Positions 43,033 through 51,526 of a stretch of DNA of 64,000 nucleotides are shown piece by piece. Made by a program: the position numbers and the translations under genes. This stretch comes from Devosia sp. Root635 (lineage in GTDB: Bacteria > Pseudomonadota > Alphaproteobacteria > Rhizobiales > Devosiaceae). The notes beneath the pieces were generated by a model. It did no database searches and was not told the DNA's origin. It saw only the letters and a list, made by a program, of their open reading frames with translations. The stretch is from positions 164,519-228,518 of the forward strand of contig NZ_LMGZ01000020.1 of the NCBI RefSeq assembly GCF_001427605.1. The letters run 5' to 3'. Every line of letters begins with the position of its first letter. Positions within the stretch are counted from its first letter, which is position 1.

Positions 43033-43971
43033 TTAGAGGTTGACGGCGTATTCGCGCTGCAGGCTGGTATCCAGATGCGGTCGCGTGCTGATGAAGGCCA
43101 AAGCGTGCTCGATATTGAGGCGCGTCTCGATCAGCGGGTCGAGCACTGTTTCGCGGACGGCATTGAGCGGCACTGACGAGGTAAAAAAGCTCACCGACAT
43201 GACCGCCGCGACACTGTCTCCATCCAGGATCGGCACGCCGAACGTGGTCATGCGGGTGGGCTCGGTCTTGGGGTCGCGCGTGGCAAAGCCCGAGCGCCTG
43301 ATACGGTCCAGCATGTGGCGGAATTCGGATTCGGCAGCCTGGTCGAACTCGGCGCCGAGGCGCTTGCGCAATACGCGAATCTGGCGTTCGCGCTCCGGCT
43401 CCGAACAGAAGGACATATAGACCCGCCCCATCGCCGATTTCAGCAGGTCGGGACGCTTGCCCAATACGGTATTGGTATGGACGACCGGGCTGATCGTTCC
43501 GGTCCAGTAGCGGATTTCAATTTCGTCGCCATCGATCTCGCCCAGCCCGATCGGCCACTTGATCTGCCGCGTCAGGCCGATCGCCAGGGGCCTGGCCACT
43601 TCGATTACCCGCGAGATGCCGCTATAGCCGGCCGACAATTCGGCCACTTTGCCAGTGACTCGGTAGCCGCCGCACATGTTGTCGCGCACGATATAACCTT
43701 CGTGCATCAGGGTTTCGAGCATGCGCACGATAGTCGGACGCGGGATGGCGGTCTCGGCATGGATCGAATTGACGGTGGCGATCGCCTTGGTGTTGACGAC
43801 CTTGAGCACATGCAGCGCCCGCAGCACCGAATTGACCGGCGGATAGGAGCGGTCGAGCGGATTGGTATGCCCCCGCCGCGAATTGGTGCGGATATGCACC
43901 GAACTCTGGCCGGCGTCGCCCACCGGTTCACTGAGGGCGCCATCGTCCCAATCGTCCATATCGCGTTCCAT
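43033..43971 (-). CDS. IclR-family transcriptional regulator
   Basis: 312-residue regulator with a winged helix at about 45-105 (SVLRALHVLKVVN, then IPRPTIVRMLETLMHEGYI) and an IclR effector domain (about 125-300) with KSAMGRVYMSF and the C-terminal VAAVMSVSF. The acidic N-terminal tail of about 40 residues is longer than usual. The ATG has GGAG five bases upstream. It is divergent from the cupin gene. Six TTTC(A/G)-N5-(T/C)GAAA palindromes in the promoter regions of this gene, the aldolase, the cupin, BKACE, SDR and tctC genes make it the likely controller of the island. The effector is unknown. Confidence 0.88.
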   Translation of the reverse strand: MERDMDDWDDGALSEPVGDAGQSSVHIRTNSRRGHTNPLDRSYPPVNSVLRALHVLKVVNTKAIATVNSIHAETAIPRPTIVRMLETLMHEGYIVRDNMCGGYRVTGKVAELSAGYSGISRVIEVARPLAIGLTRQIKWPIGLGEIDGDEIEIRYWTGTISPVVHTNTVLGKRPDLLKSAMGRVYMSFCSEPERERQIRVLRKRLGAEFDQAAESEFRHMLDRIRRSGFATRDPKTEPTRMTTFGVPILDGDSVAAVMSVSFFTSSVPLNAVRETVLDPLIETRLNIEHALAFISTRPHLDTSLQREYAVNL

Positions 43972-44038
43972 GACGTCTCCAGACTATCCGGTCCGATCTT
44001 ACCCACGACCGGCGCCGCACCAAACCATATGAGAGCAA

Positions 44039-44053
44039 TTTCATCCAGTGAAA
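44039..44053. promoter_or_regulatory. IclR-type operator 1 between iclR and the cupin gene
   Basis: Perfect palindrome TTTCA-tccag-TGAAA, 68 bases upstream of the iclR start. It is the A/T variant of the six-site family. Confidence 0.65.
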
Positions 44054-44073
44054 CGCGGTCGGTCCGTCAGCCA

Positions 44074-44090
44074 ATTTCGTCTCCCGAAAT
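44074..44090. promoter_or_regulatory. IclR-type operator 2 between iclR and the cupin gene
   Basis: Perfect palindrome ATTTCG-tctcc-CGAAAT, centre 36 bases from the first site. It is the G/C variant, paired with the A/T variant as in the BKACE/SDR region. Confidence 0.65.
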
Positions 44091-44170
44091 CGGGTGCCGC
44101 CGCCAATGCGGGGCAGGGCGCTTACCGGCTAGGGACAAGGACCGACTTGGCGCGACACGGAGTAGAGGCC

Positions 44171-45100
44171 ATGAGCGATCTCGCATGCCGGCTGGCATCC
44201 CGATCCATTTTTTCTGAACAGGAGCCACAGGCCAGGGGCGAGGACGGCCTGTCACGGACCTGGATCACGCGGGGCGGCAATTTCGCCGTCTGTGTCTCGG
44301 AGGTGCAGCCCGGCGCCGTGCTGGCGCGGCAGGACAATCCCGAGGAGCATATGCTCATTACCCCGCCGCACGGGGCGATCCTGACGGTCGAAGCCGGTGG
44401 GCAGGTGGTTGAGGCGCAGCCGGATTCGCTGACGATCGTCCCGCCCGGCCCAAGCCGGATCACCGCGCGCTCCGCTGGCCGGCTGGTCCGGATATTTTCC
44501 AAGGCCGCCGGCGACGTCGTCGCGTTAGCTGTCAATGGCGCGGCCTATGCGGACGGGGCGCCCGAATTGGCCCCAGTCGATCTCTGGCCGGAGCCCAATG
44601 GCGGCTTCAGGCTGCGCCATTATCCGCTGGCGCAGTACTTCGATCCGCAGGGCGAGCGCATCCAGCCGCGCTGCTTCCGGTCGACCAACATGATGGTCAA
44701 CCTGTTCGGCCATTTCCACACCCGCCGTGATACACAGTCGCTGAGCCCGCACTGGCATGACGATTTCGAGCAGGCTTCGCTCTGCCTCGCCGGCACCTGG
44801 ATCCACCACCTGCGCTACAATTGGGGCGCCGATCTCGCCAGCTGGGTGCCCGATGACCACACCGCATTGCCGACGCCGTCGGTGATCGTCATCCCGGCCA
44901 GGGTCATCCATACCAGCCGCGATGTCGGCCCGGACGGGCCGGAAAGCTCGCTCTACGATATTTTCTGCCCGCCACGCATGGATTTTGCGGCAAAGCCAGG
45001 CTTCGTGCTCAACGAGGACGACTATCCGCTACCGACGGATCGCGGCGAACAGCAGGCCAAGACCGGCGGAACCCTGCTCAATTGGCAGAAGCCGGGCTGA
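44171..45100 (+). CDS. Cupin-fold protein, two-domain, function unknown
   Basis: 309-residue protein with two cupin-like halves. The first (about 20-140) has PEEHMLITPPHGAILTVEAGG but no clear metal histidines. The second (about 160-280) has the metal-type pattern LSPHWHDDFEQASLCLAGTWIHHLRYNWG and IPARVIHTSRDVG, giving His-x-His, Glu and a later His. A dioxygenase, isomerase or lyase role on an organic acid is possible. I do not recognise a named family. The ATG follows GGAGTAGAGGCC. It is divergent from iclR, with two operators between, so it belongs to that regulon. Confidence 0.7.
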   Translation: MSDLACRLASRSIFSEQEPQARGEDGLSRTWITRGGNFAVCVSEVQPGAVLARQDNPEEHMLITPPHGAILTVEAGGQVVEAQPDSLTIVPPGPSRITARSAGRLVRIFSKAAGDVVALAVNGAAYADGAPELAPVDLWPEPNGGFRLRHYPLAQYFDPQGERIQPRCFRSTNMMVNLFGHFHTRRDTQSLSPHWHDDFEQASLCLAGTWIHHLRYNWGADLASWVPDDHTALPTPSVIVIPARVIHTSRDVGPDGPESSLYDIFCPPRMDFAAKPGFVLNEDDYPLPTDRGEQQAKTGGTLLNWQKPG

Positions 45101-45140
45101 GCCCGGCTTTCCACTCCTGACCGTGGGGGACCGGGTTGGC

Positions 45141-46073
45141 TCAGAAGCCGACCCGGTCCCTTCCCTTGAGGTCCAGTATTTCGCGGGCGTCGTCGGGGGT
45201 GGCGATTTCGAAGCCCAGGGATTCGACGATCTGGCGGGCCAGCCGCACCTGTTCGGCATTCGACGCGGCCAGTCTGCCGGGCCCGGACCACAGGGAGTCT
45301 TCGAGGCCTACGCGCAGGTTGCCGCCCAGCAGCACCGACTGGGTGGCGATGCTCATCTGGTGCCGCCCGGCGCCGAGCACCGACCAGCGGTAGTTGTCGC
45401 CGAACAGCCGGTCGGCCGTGCGCTTCATATGCATTACATCTTCGGGATGGGCGCCGATGCCGCCCAGAATGCCGAAGACGCACTGGATGAACACCGGCGG
45501 CTTCAGCAGATGGCGTTCGAAAAAGTGGGCGCAGGTATAGAGGTGCCCGACATCGTAGCATTCGACCTCGAATCTGGTGCCGTTTTCGGCGCAGCGCCGC
45601 AGGATGGTCTCGATATCGCCGAAGGTGTTGCGGAACACCCGGTCGCGCGAGCCCTCGAGATAGGGCCGCTCCCATTCATGCGCGAAGCTGTCGAACCGCG
45701 ACAGCATCGGGTAGAGGCCGAAATTCATCGATCCCATGTTGAGCGAGGCCACTTCCGGCTTGAAGGTGGCGACCGGCAGCAGCCGCTCCTCGACCGACAT
45801 GGTCGCCGCGCCGCCGGTGGTGATGTTCACCACGCAATCGGAGCGCTGCTTGATGACCGGCAGCATGCTGGCGAAGTGCTCGGTGGACTGGTCGGGTTCC
45901 CCGGTCTGTGGATTGCGCGCATGCAGATGGATGATTGCGGCGCCGGCCTCGGCGGCATCGATGGCCGCCTCGGTGATTTCCTCGGGCGTTACCGGCAGAT
46001 GCGGCGACATCGACGGGGTATGGATGGAGCCGGTAACGGCGCAGGTGATGATGATCTTTCGCTTGGTTGCCAT
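45141..46073 (-). CDS. Beta-keto acid cleavage enzyme (BKACE, DUF849 family)
   Basis: 310-residue zinc enzyme that condenses a beta-keto acid with acetyl-CoA to give acetoacetate and a new CoA ester. Zinc ligands are H49 and H51 (IIHLHARNP) and probably E258 (VGLEDS), as in the 3-keto-5-aminohexanoate cleavage enzyme Kce. ITTGGAATMSVEERL and GLYPMLSRFD are family features. The start MATKRKIIITCA is chosen over a long upstream extension and has AGGA nearby. It is divergent from an SDR that could make its keto acid, and acetoacetate-processing genes lie at 54278-56819. The side-chain specificity is unknown. Confidence 0.88.
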   Translation of the reverse strand: MATKRKIIITCAVTGSIHTPSMSPHLPVTPEEITEAAIDAAEAGAAIIHLHARNPQTGEPDQSTEHFASMLPVIKQRSDCVVNITTGGAATMSVEERLLPVATFKPEVASLNMGSMNFGLYPMLSRFDSFAHEWERPYLEGSRDRVFRNTFGDIETILRRCAENGTRFEVECYDVGHLYTCAHFFERHLLKPPVFIQCVFGILGGIGAHPEDVMHMKRTADRLFGDNYRWSVLGAGRHQMSIATQSVLLGGNLRVGLEDSLWSGPGRLAASNAEQVRLARQIVESLGFEIATPDDAREILDLKGRDRVGF

Positions 46074-46153
46074 TGTCCTGTTCCGTCCCGGCAAATGCTG
46101 ATGCCGGATCAGTAGCGGAGGCCGGTGGGCGGGCCGGGGCGATTCGTGGCGGA

Positions 46154-46168
46154 TTTCGGGGGCCGAAA
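46154..46168. promoter_or_regulatory. IclR-type operator 1 between BKACE and SDR genes
   Basis: Perfect palindrome TTTCG-ggggc-CGAAA, 81 bases upstream of the BKACE start codon. Confidence 0.6.
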
Positions 46169-46214
46169 GAGCCATAGATAGCGCCGATGGCCCCGCCGCC
46201 GGTAAGATGGTCGC

Positions 46215-46229
46215 TTTCAGCAAATGAAA
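46215..46229. promoter_or_regulatory. IclR-type operator 2 between BKACE and SDR genes
   Basis: Perfect palindrome TTTCA-gcaaa-TGAAA, 108 bases upstream of the SDR start codon and 61 bases centre to centre from the first site. Confidence 0.62.
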
Positions 46230-46336
46230 TCGGGGCAGAAACACATTCATCGCGTGGCGCTGCACGCCTAGTGTCTGATCCGAACGAGCGGTCGTCCCCG
46301 AGGCGGCGAGCTCATGTCTCTATTCAAGGAGGTCCC

Positions 46337-47089
46337 ATGCAGGACGTTGTCATAGTAACCGGCGCGAGCAGTGGCATAGGCGCGGCCACGGCGCGCCTGT
46401 TGGGGGCCGCCGGCGCCCATGTGGTCGTCAACTACAAGAGTTCGCGGAGCCTGGCCGAAGGCGTGGTCGCCGAGGTCGAGGCGGCCGGCGGCAAGGCCAT
46501 CACCATCGCCGCCGATATGGGCGTCGAAGCCGACATCCTTCGCATGTTCGAGGAGACGGACAAGGCCTTCGGACCGCTGACCGGCCTCGTCAACAATGCC
46601 GGCATCAACGGGCCGGTCCATCGCTCGGCCGACAATTACGACTTCGACGAGGCGATGAATATCTTTGCGGTCAATACGGTGGGCGTGCTCATTGCCTGTC
46701 GCGAGGCCATCAAGCGCATGTCTACCAAGCATGGCGGCAAGGGCGGCAGCATCGTCAATATTTCCTCGATCGGCGCGCTGACCGGCTCGCCGGGCCGCTT
46801 CATTCACTATGCCGGCTCCAAGGCCGCGGTCGATACGATCAGCAAGGGCCTGGCCGTCGAAGTGGCGCGGGACGGCGTGCGGGTGAATTCGATCCGGCCG
46901 GGCATGGTCGATACGCCCATTCACGCCAAATCGGGGCAGGCGGACCGGGTCAGGGAATTCGCCGCCAAGAACCCGCTCGGCCGCGCCGGCCAACCCGAGG
47001 AAGTGGCGGAAGCCATCGCGTGGCTACTGTCCGACAAGGCCTCGCTGGTCACCGGCGCGGTGCTCGACGTGATGGGCGCCCAGCGCTAG
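46337..47089 (+). CDS. SDR family oxidoreductase
   Basis: 250-residue classical short-chain dehydrogenase. TGASSGIG (8-15), NNAG (86-89), S143/S144, Y158 and K162 are present. Residues VNYKSSRS after beta-2 lack the acidic residue typical of NAD enzymes, so NADP is more likely. It has an excellent ribosome binding site (AAGGAGGT). It could oxidise a 3-hydroxy acid to the keto acid used by the BKACE, encoded divergently, or reduce a ketone. The TTT receptor gene follows 145 bases later with its own operator. Confidence 0.87.
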   Translation: MQDVVIVTGASSGIGAATARLLGAAGAHVVVNYKSSRSLAEGVVAEVEAAGGKAITIAADMGVEADILRMFEETDKAFGPLTGLVNNAGINGPVHRSADNYDFDEAMNIFAVNTVGVLIACREAIKRMSTKHGGKGGSIVNISSIGALTGSPGRFIHYAGSKAAVDTISKGLAVEVARDGVRVNSIRPGMVDTPIHAKSGQADRVREFAAKNPLGRAGQPEEVAEAIAWLLSDKASLVTGAVLDVMGAQR

Positions 47090-47106
47090 CTCGGGAGGGC
47101 GACCGT

Positions 47107-47121
47107 TTTCATTGCTTGAAA
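47107..47121. promoter_or_regulatory. IclR-type operator upstream of tctC
   Basis: Perfect palindrome TTTCA-ttgct-TGAAA, 114 bases upstream of the tctC start codon. The flanked form GTTTTC-N6-TGAAACA is shared with the site at 41612-41630. Confidence 0.65.
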
Positions 47122-47234
47122 CAAGGTGGGCACGCGGTGGGCCATGTCAGGTTTCTCCGCTAGCAATTCGCCACTAGCTTGGTGGCACAAGCATGCAAGC
47201 ACGCCGCGGGGCTACTCCAAGGGAGGATGAAATC

Positions 47235-48215
47235 ATGAATAGGACTGGATCACTTCGGCGCCTCGGCGCGGTCGCCATCATTACCGTCGCACTGGGGCTG
47301 GGCATGGGCAGCGCCCTCGCGCAGGATTACCCCGACAGGCCCATCACGGCGATCGTGCCGTTCGGGGCCGGTGGGGGCGCCGATACGCAGACCCGTATCT
47401 GGGGTGAGGCCATGGCCGGGCTGACCGGCCAACGCATCGTCGTTGAAAACGTCGCCGGCACGGCTGGCGTGGCCGGCACCAAGCAGGGGATCAACGCCGA
47501 ACCGGACGGCTATACGGTAGTGATGGGCGCGGCATCCACCATCGCCATCAACCCCGTCAGCAACCCGGCGGCCGATTATTATCCGCCCCGCGACCTGCGG
47601 CCCGTCGCCGTTATCGGTTATACGCCCTATGTCATGGTCGTGGCCAACAATCTGGGCGTGAAGACGCTGCCAGACCTCATCGAATACGGCAAGGCCAACG
47701 AGGGCACGCTGACCTATGCCGGCTGGACGGCTGTCGGCGAATTCGCCCGGCGCGGCCTCGAGCTGCGCACCGGCCTGACCATGACGCCGGTGCCCTATCA
47801 GGGCGCGACGGAGGCCATGACCGACGTCATTGCCGGCCGCGCATCGGCCGCCATTCTCGATATTTCCAGCGCGCTGCCATTCATCAGGTCGGGCAGCGTC
47901 ACACCCATCGTGATGACCGGCCCGGACAAGTCCCCGGCGCTGCCGGATGTCGGGACCGTGGTCGAGGCGGGCGTCGAGAACTACGTCATCGACTCCTGGA
48001 TCGCGCTCTTCGTGCCGCGGGATACGCCCGACGAGATTGTCGAATATCTCAACGCCAAGACGCGCGAGGCGCTGAAGTCGCAGCCGGTCATGGATCGCTA
48101 TGCCGAACTCGAGATCGAGGTGCGCGACTATGACGTGGAAGAAACCGGGGCTTTCATGGCGCGCCAGATCGATGCCTGGGCGGGGCTGATCAAGGAGGCC
48201 GGCCCGACACAATAA
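47235..48215 (+). CDS. tctC: Tripartite tricarboxylate transporter substrate-binding protein (TctC/Bug)
   Basis: 326-residue periplasmic receptor of the Bug family. Signal peptide with core GAVAIITVALGLGMGS and cleavage near ALAQDY. The diagnostic ITAIVPFGAGGGADTQTRI and VVENVAGTAGVAGT stretches form the carboxylate-binding P-loop region. The ATG has GGGAGGATGAAATC upstream. It is the first gene of a tctCBA operon that continues into three dehydrogenase genes, so the ligand is probably a hydroxy- or dicarboxylic acid. A strong hairpin follows. Confidence 0.92.
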   Translation: MNRTGSLRRLGAVAIITVALGLGMGSALAQDYPDRPITAIVPFGAGGGADTQTRIWGEAMAGLTGQRIVVENVAGTAGVAGTKQGINAEPDGYTVVMGAASTIAINPVSNPAADYYPPRDLRPVAVIGYTPYVMVVANNLGVKTLPDLIEYGKANEGTLTYAGWTAVGEFARRGLELRTGLTMTPVPYQGATEAMTDVIAGRASAAILDISSALPFIRSGSVTPIVMTGPDKSPALPDVGTVVEAGVENYVIDSWIALFVPRDTPDEIVEYLNAKTREALKSQPVMDRYAELEIEVRDYDVEETGAFMARQIDAWAGLIKEAGPTQ

Positions 48216-48233
48216 GGGCTGCGACAACAATAT

Positions 48234-48268
48234 TGCGGCCGGGCATGCCCCATGGGCGCCCGGCCGCA
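48234..48268 (+). terminator. Intercistronic hairpin after tctC
   Basis: Perfect 11-bp arms TGCGGCCGGGC/GCCCGGCCGCA (48234-48244, 48258-48268) with a 13-base loop in the tctC-tctB gap. No T-tract, so differential expression within the operon is more likely than termination. Confidence 0.7.
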
Positions 48269-48322
48269 CAGTGTCGAGCCATCGCCGTTGCGGCGACGGC
48301 CGGAAGCGCGGAGGGAATTTGC

Positions 48323-48967
48323 ATGACACACGAGGTGGCTGAGCAGCCGGGGCGCGAGCCCGTTCCGCCCTATGCGCGGCTGGAGGTGATCGGGGGCACG
48401 ACGATCATCGGCATCGCGGCCCTCGTCTGGTTCGGTGCGATCAACCTGGCCGTCGGCACCTTGCCCAATTTCGGGCCGGGCGCCTTGCCCAGGGTGCTGG
48501 CAATCCTGCTGGCGCTGGCTGGCGCCGGGGTTTTCATCCAGGGTCTGGTGCGACGGGAGGCCGCCTTCGAGCGCTTCGAATTCGCCCTGCGCCCGACGCT
48601 GGTGATCATGCTGGCAGTGGTGCTGTTCGGCCTCTTCATCCGGGGCGGCGATTTCGGCCTGCTGTCCACACCGCAACTGGGTCTCTGCGTCGTCGGCCCG
48701 CTCACCGTGTTCATCGCCGGCTGCGCCGCGCCGCAGGTCAACCTCAAGGAATTGCTGGTGCTGGCCTTCGGGCTGACCGCCTTGATGCTGGTGGTGTTTC
48801 CCGATCTTCTCCGGCTCGGCATTCCGCCGTTTCCGGCAATTCTGCAAAACGCCATTCCGCCCGCGCTGGGCCGGGAGACGGCCCTGAGGATCGCCTATGC
48901 GGGCTACGGCGCCATTGCGCTGGTGCTCTATCTCGTCTTCGTCCGTCCGGACCGGAGGGCGGCATGA
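48323..48967 (+). CDS. tctB: Tripartite tricarboxylate transporter small permease (TctB)
   Basis: 214-residue membrane protein with about four to five helices, the poorly conserved small subunit of TTT carriers. The segment FGPGALPRVLAILLALAGAGVFIQGL (about 50-75) is characteristic. The ATG has GGAGGGA upstream. The stop overlaps the tctA start (ATGA). Confidence 0.87.
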   Translation: MTHEVAEQPGREPVPPYARLEVIGGTTIIGIAALVWFGAINLAVGTLPNFGPGALPRVLAILLALAGAGVFIQGLVRREAAFERFEFALRPTLVIMLAVVLFGLFIRGGDFGLLSTPQLGLCVVGPLTVFIAGCAAPQVNLKELLVLAFGLTALMLVVFPDLLRLGIPPFPAILQNAIPPALGRETALRIAYAGYGAIALVLYLVFVRPDRRAA

Positions 48968-50469
48968 CCGACCTGCTTCAACATCTGCAACTCGGCTTTT
49001 CGGTCGTTTTCTCGTTCCAGAATCTCTTTCTCTGCCTGGTCGGCTGCCTTGTCGGCACACTGATCGGCGTGCTGCCGGGCATCGGCCCGCTGGCCACCAT
49101 CGCCATCCTGATGCCGTTGACCTACAACGCCGATCCCGCCGGGGCGATCATCATGCTGGCCGGCATCTATTACGGCGCCCAATATGGCGGCTCCACCACC
49201 GCGATCCTGGTGAACATGCCGGGCGAGTCATCCTCGGTGGTGACGGCGCTCGATGGTCACGCCATGGCCCGGCAGGGGCGCGCCGGCAAGGCGCTCGGCA
49301 TCGCCGCGATCGGCTCGTTCATCGCGGGGAGCTTTGCGACCCTGGTCGTGGCCGCGGTCGCCATCCCCCTGTCCCGCCTGGCGCTCGGCCTGACCGCCGG
49401 CAATTACTTCTCGCTGATGCTGCTGGGGCTGACCCTTGCCATCGTGCTGGGCAGCGGCTCGCTGCTCAAGGCCTTCTGCATGCTGCTTATCGGCGTGATC
49501 ATGGCCCTGGTTGGCGCCGACCAGATCACCGGCGAAGCCCGGCTCACCTTCGGCAGCCAAGTGCTCTATGACGGCTTCGACATGGCCGTGGTCGCCATGG
49601 GCCTGTTCGGCATTGCCGAAATCCTGCGCAACCTTGAGGCACCGGAGCGCCGGCCCTTCGTCGACGACGTGGTGGGCGGCCTGCTGCCCAACCGGCAGGA
49701 CATGAAGGACTCGGCAGGCGCCATAACGCGCGGCTCGCTGCTCGGCGCCATTATCGGCATCATTCCCGGCAATGGCGCGACGCTCTCGTCCTTTGCCTCC
49801 TATGTGCTGGAAAAGAAGGTTTCCAAGCACCCCGAAACCTTCGGCAAGGGGGCTATACAGGGCGTGGCCGGACCCGAATCCGCCAATAACGCGGCGGCGC
49901 AGACCACGTTTGTCCCGCTGCTGACGCTGGGCCTGCCATCGACGGCGACCATGGCCCTGGTGGGCGGGGCGATGACGCTGCATGGCGTGGTGCCCGGCCC
50001 GCAGGTGATCGACATGCATCCTGAGCTGTTCTGGGGCGTGGTCACCTCGATGTGGCTCGGCAACCTGATGCTGGTCATCATCAACCTGCCGCTCATCGGC
50101 ATCTGGGTGAAGTTCCTCAAGGTGCCCTATCACCTGCTGTTCCCGACCATCATCCTGCTGTGCTGCGTCGGCATCTATTCGGTCAATTCCCGGCCGACCG
50201 ACGTGCTGATGGTCGCAGCCTTCGGGGTCATAGGCTACCTGTTCTACCGGCTGAAATTCGATCCGACGCCCTTGCTGCTCGGCCTGGTGCTCGGCGGCAT
50301 GCTGGAGGATTCGCTGCGTCGGGGGCTGATCCTGAGCCGCGGCAGCTTCTGGACTTTCCTCAGCGATCCGCTGACACTGGTGTTGCTCGGGCTTTCCGCA
50401 GTCATCGTCATTTCGGCGCTGTCGCCCTCGATCAGCCGCGGCCGCCAGGTGCTTGCCGAAGATGAATAG
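48964..50469 (+). CDS. tctA: Tripartite tricarboxylate transporter large permease (TctA)
   Basis: 501-residue permease with about ten to twelve helices. Family signatures include GTLIGVLPGIGPLATIAILMP (about 31-51), YYGAQYGGSTTAILVNMPGE (about 69-88) and GAIIGIIPGNGATLSSFASY in the second repeat, the two inverted-repeat glycine-rich loops. It imports a carboxylate with the TctC receptor and ion gradient. It is followed after 26 bases by the Ldh2-type dehydrogenase, which may oxidise the imported acid. Confidence 0.93.
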   Translation: MTDLLQHLQLGFSVVFSFQNLFLCLVGCLVGTLIGVLPGIGPLATIAILMPLTYNADPAGAIIMLAGIYYGAQYGGSTTAILVNMPGESSSVVTALDGHAMARQGRAGKALGIAAIGSFIAGSFATLVVAAVAIPLSRLALGLTAGNYFSLMLLGLTLAIVLGSGSLLKAFCMLLIGVIMALVGADQITGEARLTFGSQVLYDGFDMAVVAMGLFGIAEILRNLEAPERRPFVDDVVGGLLPNRQDMKDSAGAITRGSLLGAIIGIIPGNGATLSSFASYVLEKKVSKHPETFGKGAIQGVAGPESANNAAAQTTFVPLLTLGLPSTATMALVGGAMTLHGVVPGPQVIDMHPELFWGVVTSMWLGNLMLVIINLPLIGIWVKFLKVPYHLLFPTIILLCCVGIYSVNSRPTDVLMVAAFGVIGYLFYRLKFDPTPLLLGLVLGGMLEDSLRRGLILSRGSFWTFLSDPLTLVLLGLSAVIVISALSPSISRGRQVLAEDE

Positions 50470-50495
50470 ACCCGCTTTTGCCCCGGACCGTACTC

Positions 50496-51500
50496 ATGGC
50501 TCTCGTTGAATTCGGCGCCCTGGAGCGCCTGGCGCTGGGCGCATTGCGCCTGGCAGGCGTGCCCGAGGCGCAGGCGCGGATGCAAGCCGACGTGCTGCTC
50601 GATGCCGAACTGCGCGGCGTATCCTCCCATGGCCTGTTGCGACTCGAACGCATCATCCGGCGGATCGCCAATGGCGTGATCGACCCGCATGCGACAGGCA
50701 CCCATCACTGGCGCAGCGCGGCCTTCCTGACGGTGGATGGCAGGCGCGGCCTTGGGCCGGTCGTGGCCAGCACGGCGCTCGAAGCGCTCAAGGCGCGGGT
50801 GGAAGAAACCGGCATCGCCATCGCCGCGATCAGCAATTCCAACCATATCGGTATGCTCGGCTGGTATGCCGAACGGCTCGCCACAGAGGGCTATACGATC
50901 ATCGGGCTGACCACGAGCGAGGCGCTGGTGCACCCCTGGGGAGCCCAGCGCGCCATGATCGGCACCAATCCCATCACCATCGGCATTCCGACCGGCTCGG
51001 GACCGTTCCTGATGGATACGGCAACCAGCATTGCGTCGATGGGGGATATTCACGACCACGCTCATCGCAAGGCGCCGCTGCCCCCCGGCTGGGCACTCGA
51101 TGCCAATGGGGAACCAACCACCGATCCCGAGGCGGCCAAGAGCGGCGCGCTGGCGCCTTTCGGGCAGGCCAAGGGCTATGCGCTTGGCCTGGCACTCGAA
51201 TTGCTTGTCGGCAGCCTGACCGGGGCAGCGCTGGGGCGCGATGTGCAGGGCACGCTCGACGATACGGCGATCTGCAATAAGGGCGACGTCTTCATCGTTA
51301 TCAAGGGCGTGGAGCGCAATCTCGAAGCCTATCTGGCATCCATCCGCGCCATGGAACCGGCGCCGGGCTTCGACCAGGTTCTGATCCCGGGCGAGCGCGG
51401 CCGAGCCTGCCGCGAACTGCGCCTGCGCGACGGCGTGCCGATTGCAACCGCCGTATGGCAGACGCTGCAGCAGCTCGCGGGCGCTACCAGCGCGACCTAG
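50496..51500 (+). CDS. Ldh2/malate dehydrogenase family oxidoreductase
   Basis: 334-residue NAD(P)-dependent 2-hydroxyacid dehydrogenase of the LDH2/MDH2 fold, distinct from classical lactate dehydrogenases. Catalytic H45 lies in ELRGVSSHGLLRL. The cofactor-side NSNHIGMLGWYAE and the conserved HPWGAQRAMIGTNPI are present, as is PPGWALDANGEPTTDP. The ATG at 50496 is preferred to a TTG six codons earlier. The ribosome binding site is weak in both cases. It probably oxidises a 2-hydroxy acid brought in by the TTT system. Confidence 0.86.
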   Translation: MALVEFGALERLALGALRLAGVPEAQARMQADVLLDAELRGVSSHGLLRLERIIRRIANGVIDPHATGTHHWRSAAFLTVDGRRGLGPVVASTALEALKARVEETGIAIAAISNSNHIGMLGWYAERLATEGYTIIGLTTSEALVHPWGAQRAMIGTNPITIGIPTGSGPFLMDTATSIASMGDIHDHAHRKAPLPPGWALDANGEPTTDPEAAKSGALAPFGQAKGYALGLALELLVGSLTGAALGRDVQGTLDDTAICNKGDVFIVIKGVERNLEAYLASIRAMEPAPGFDQVLIPGERGRACRELRLRDGVPIATAVWQTLQQLAGATSAT

Positions 51501-51526
51501 ACTTTCGCCGACCAAGAGGAATTTCC

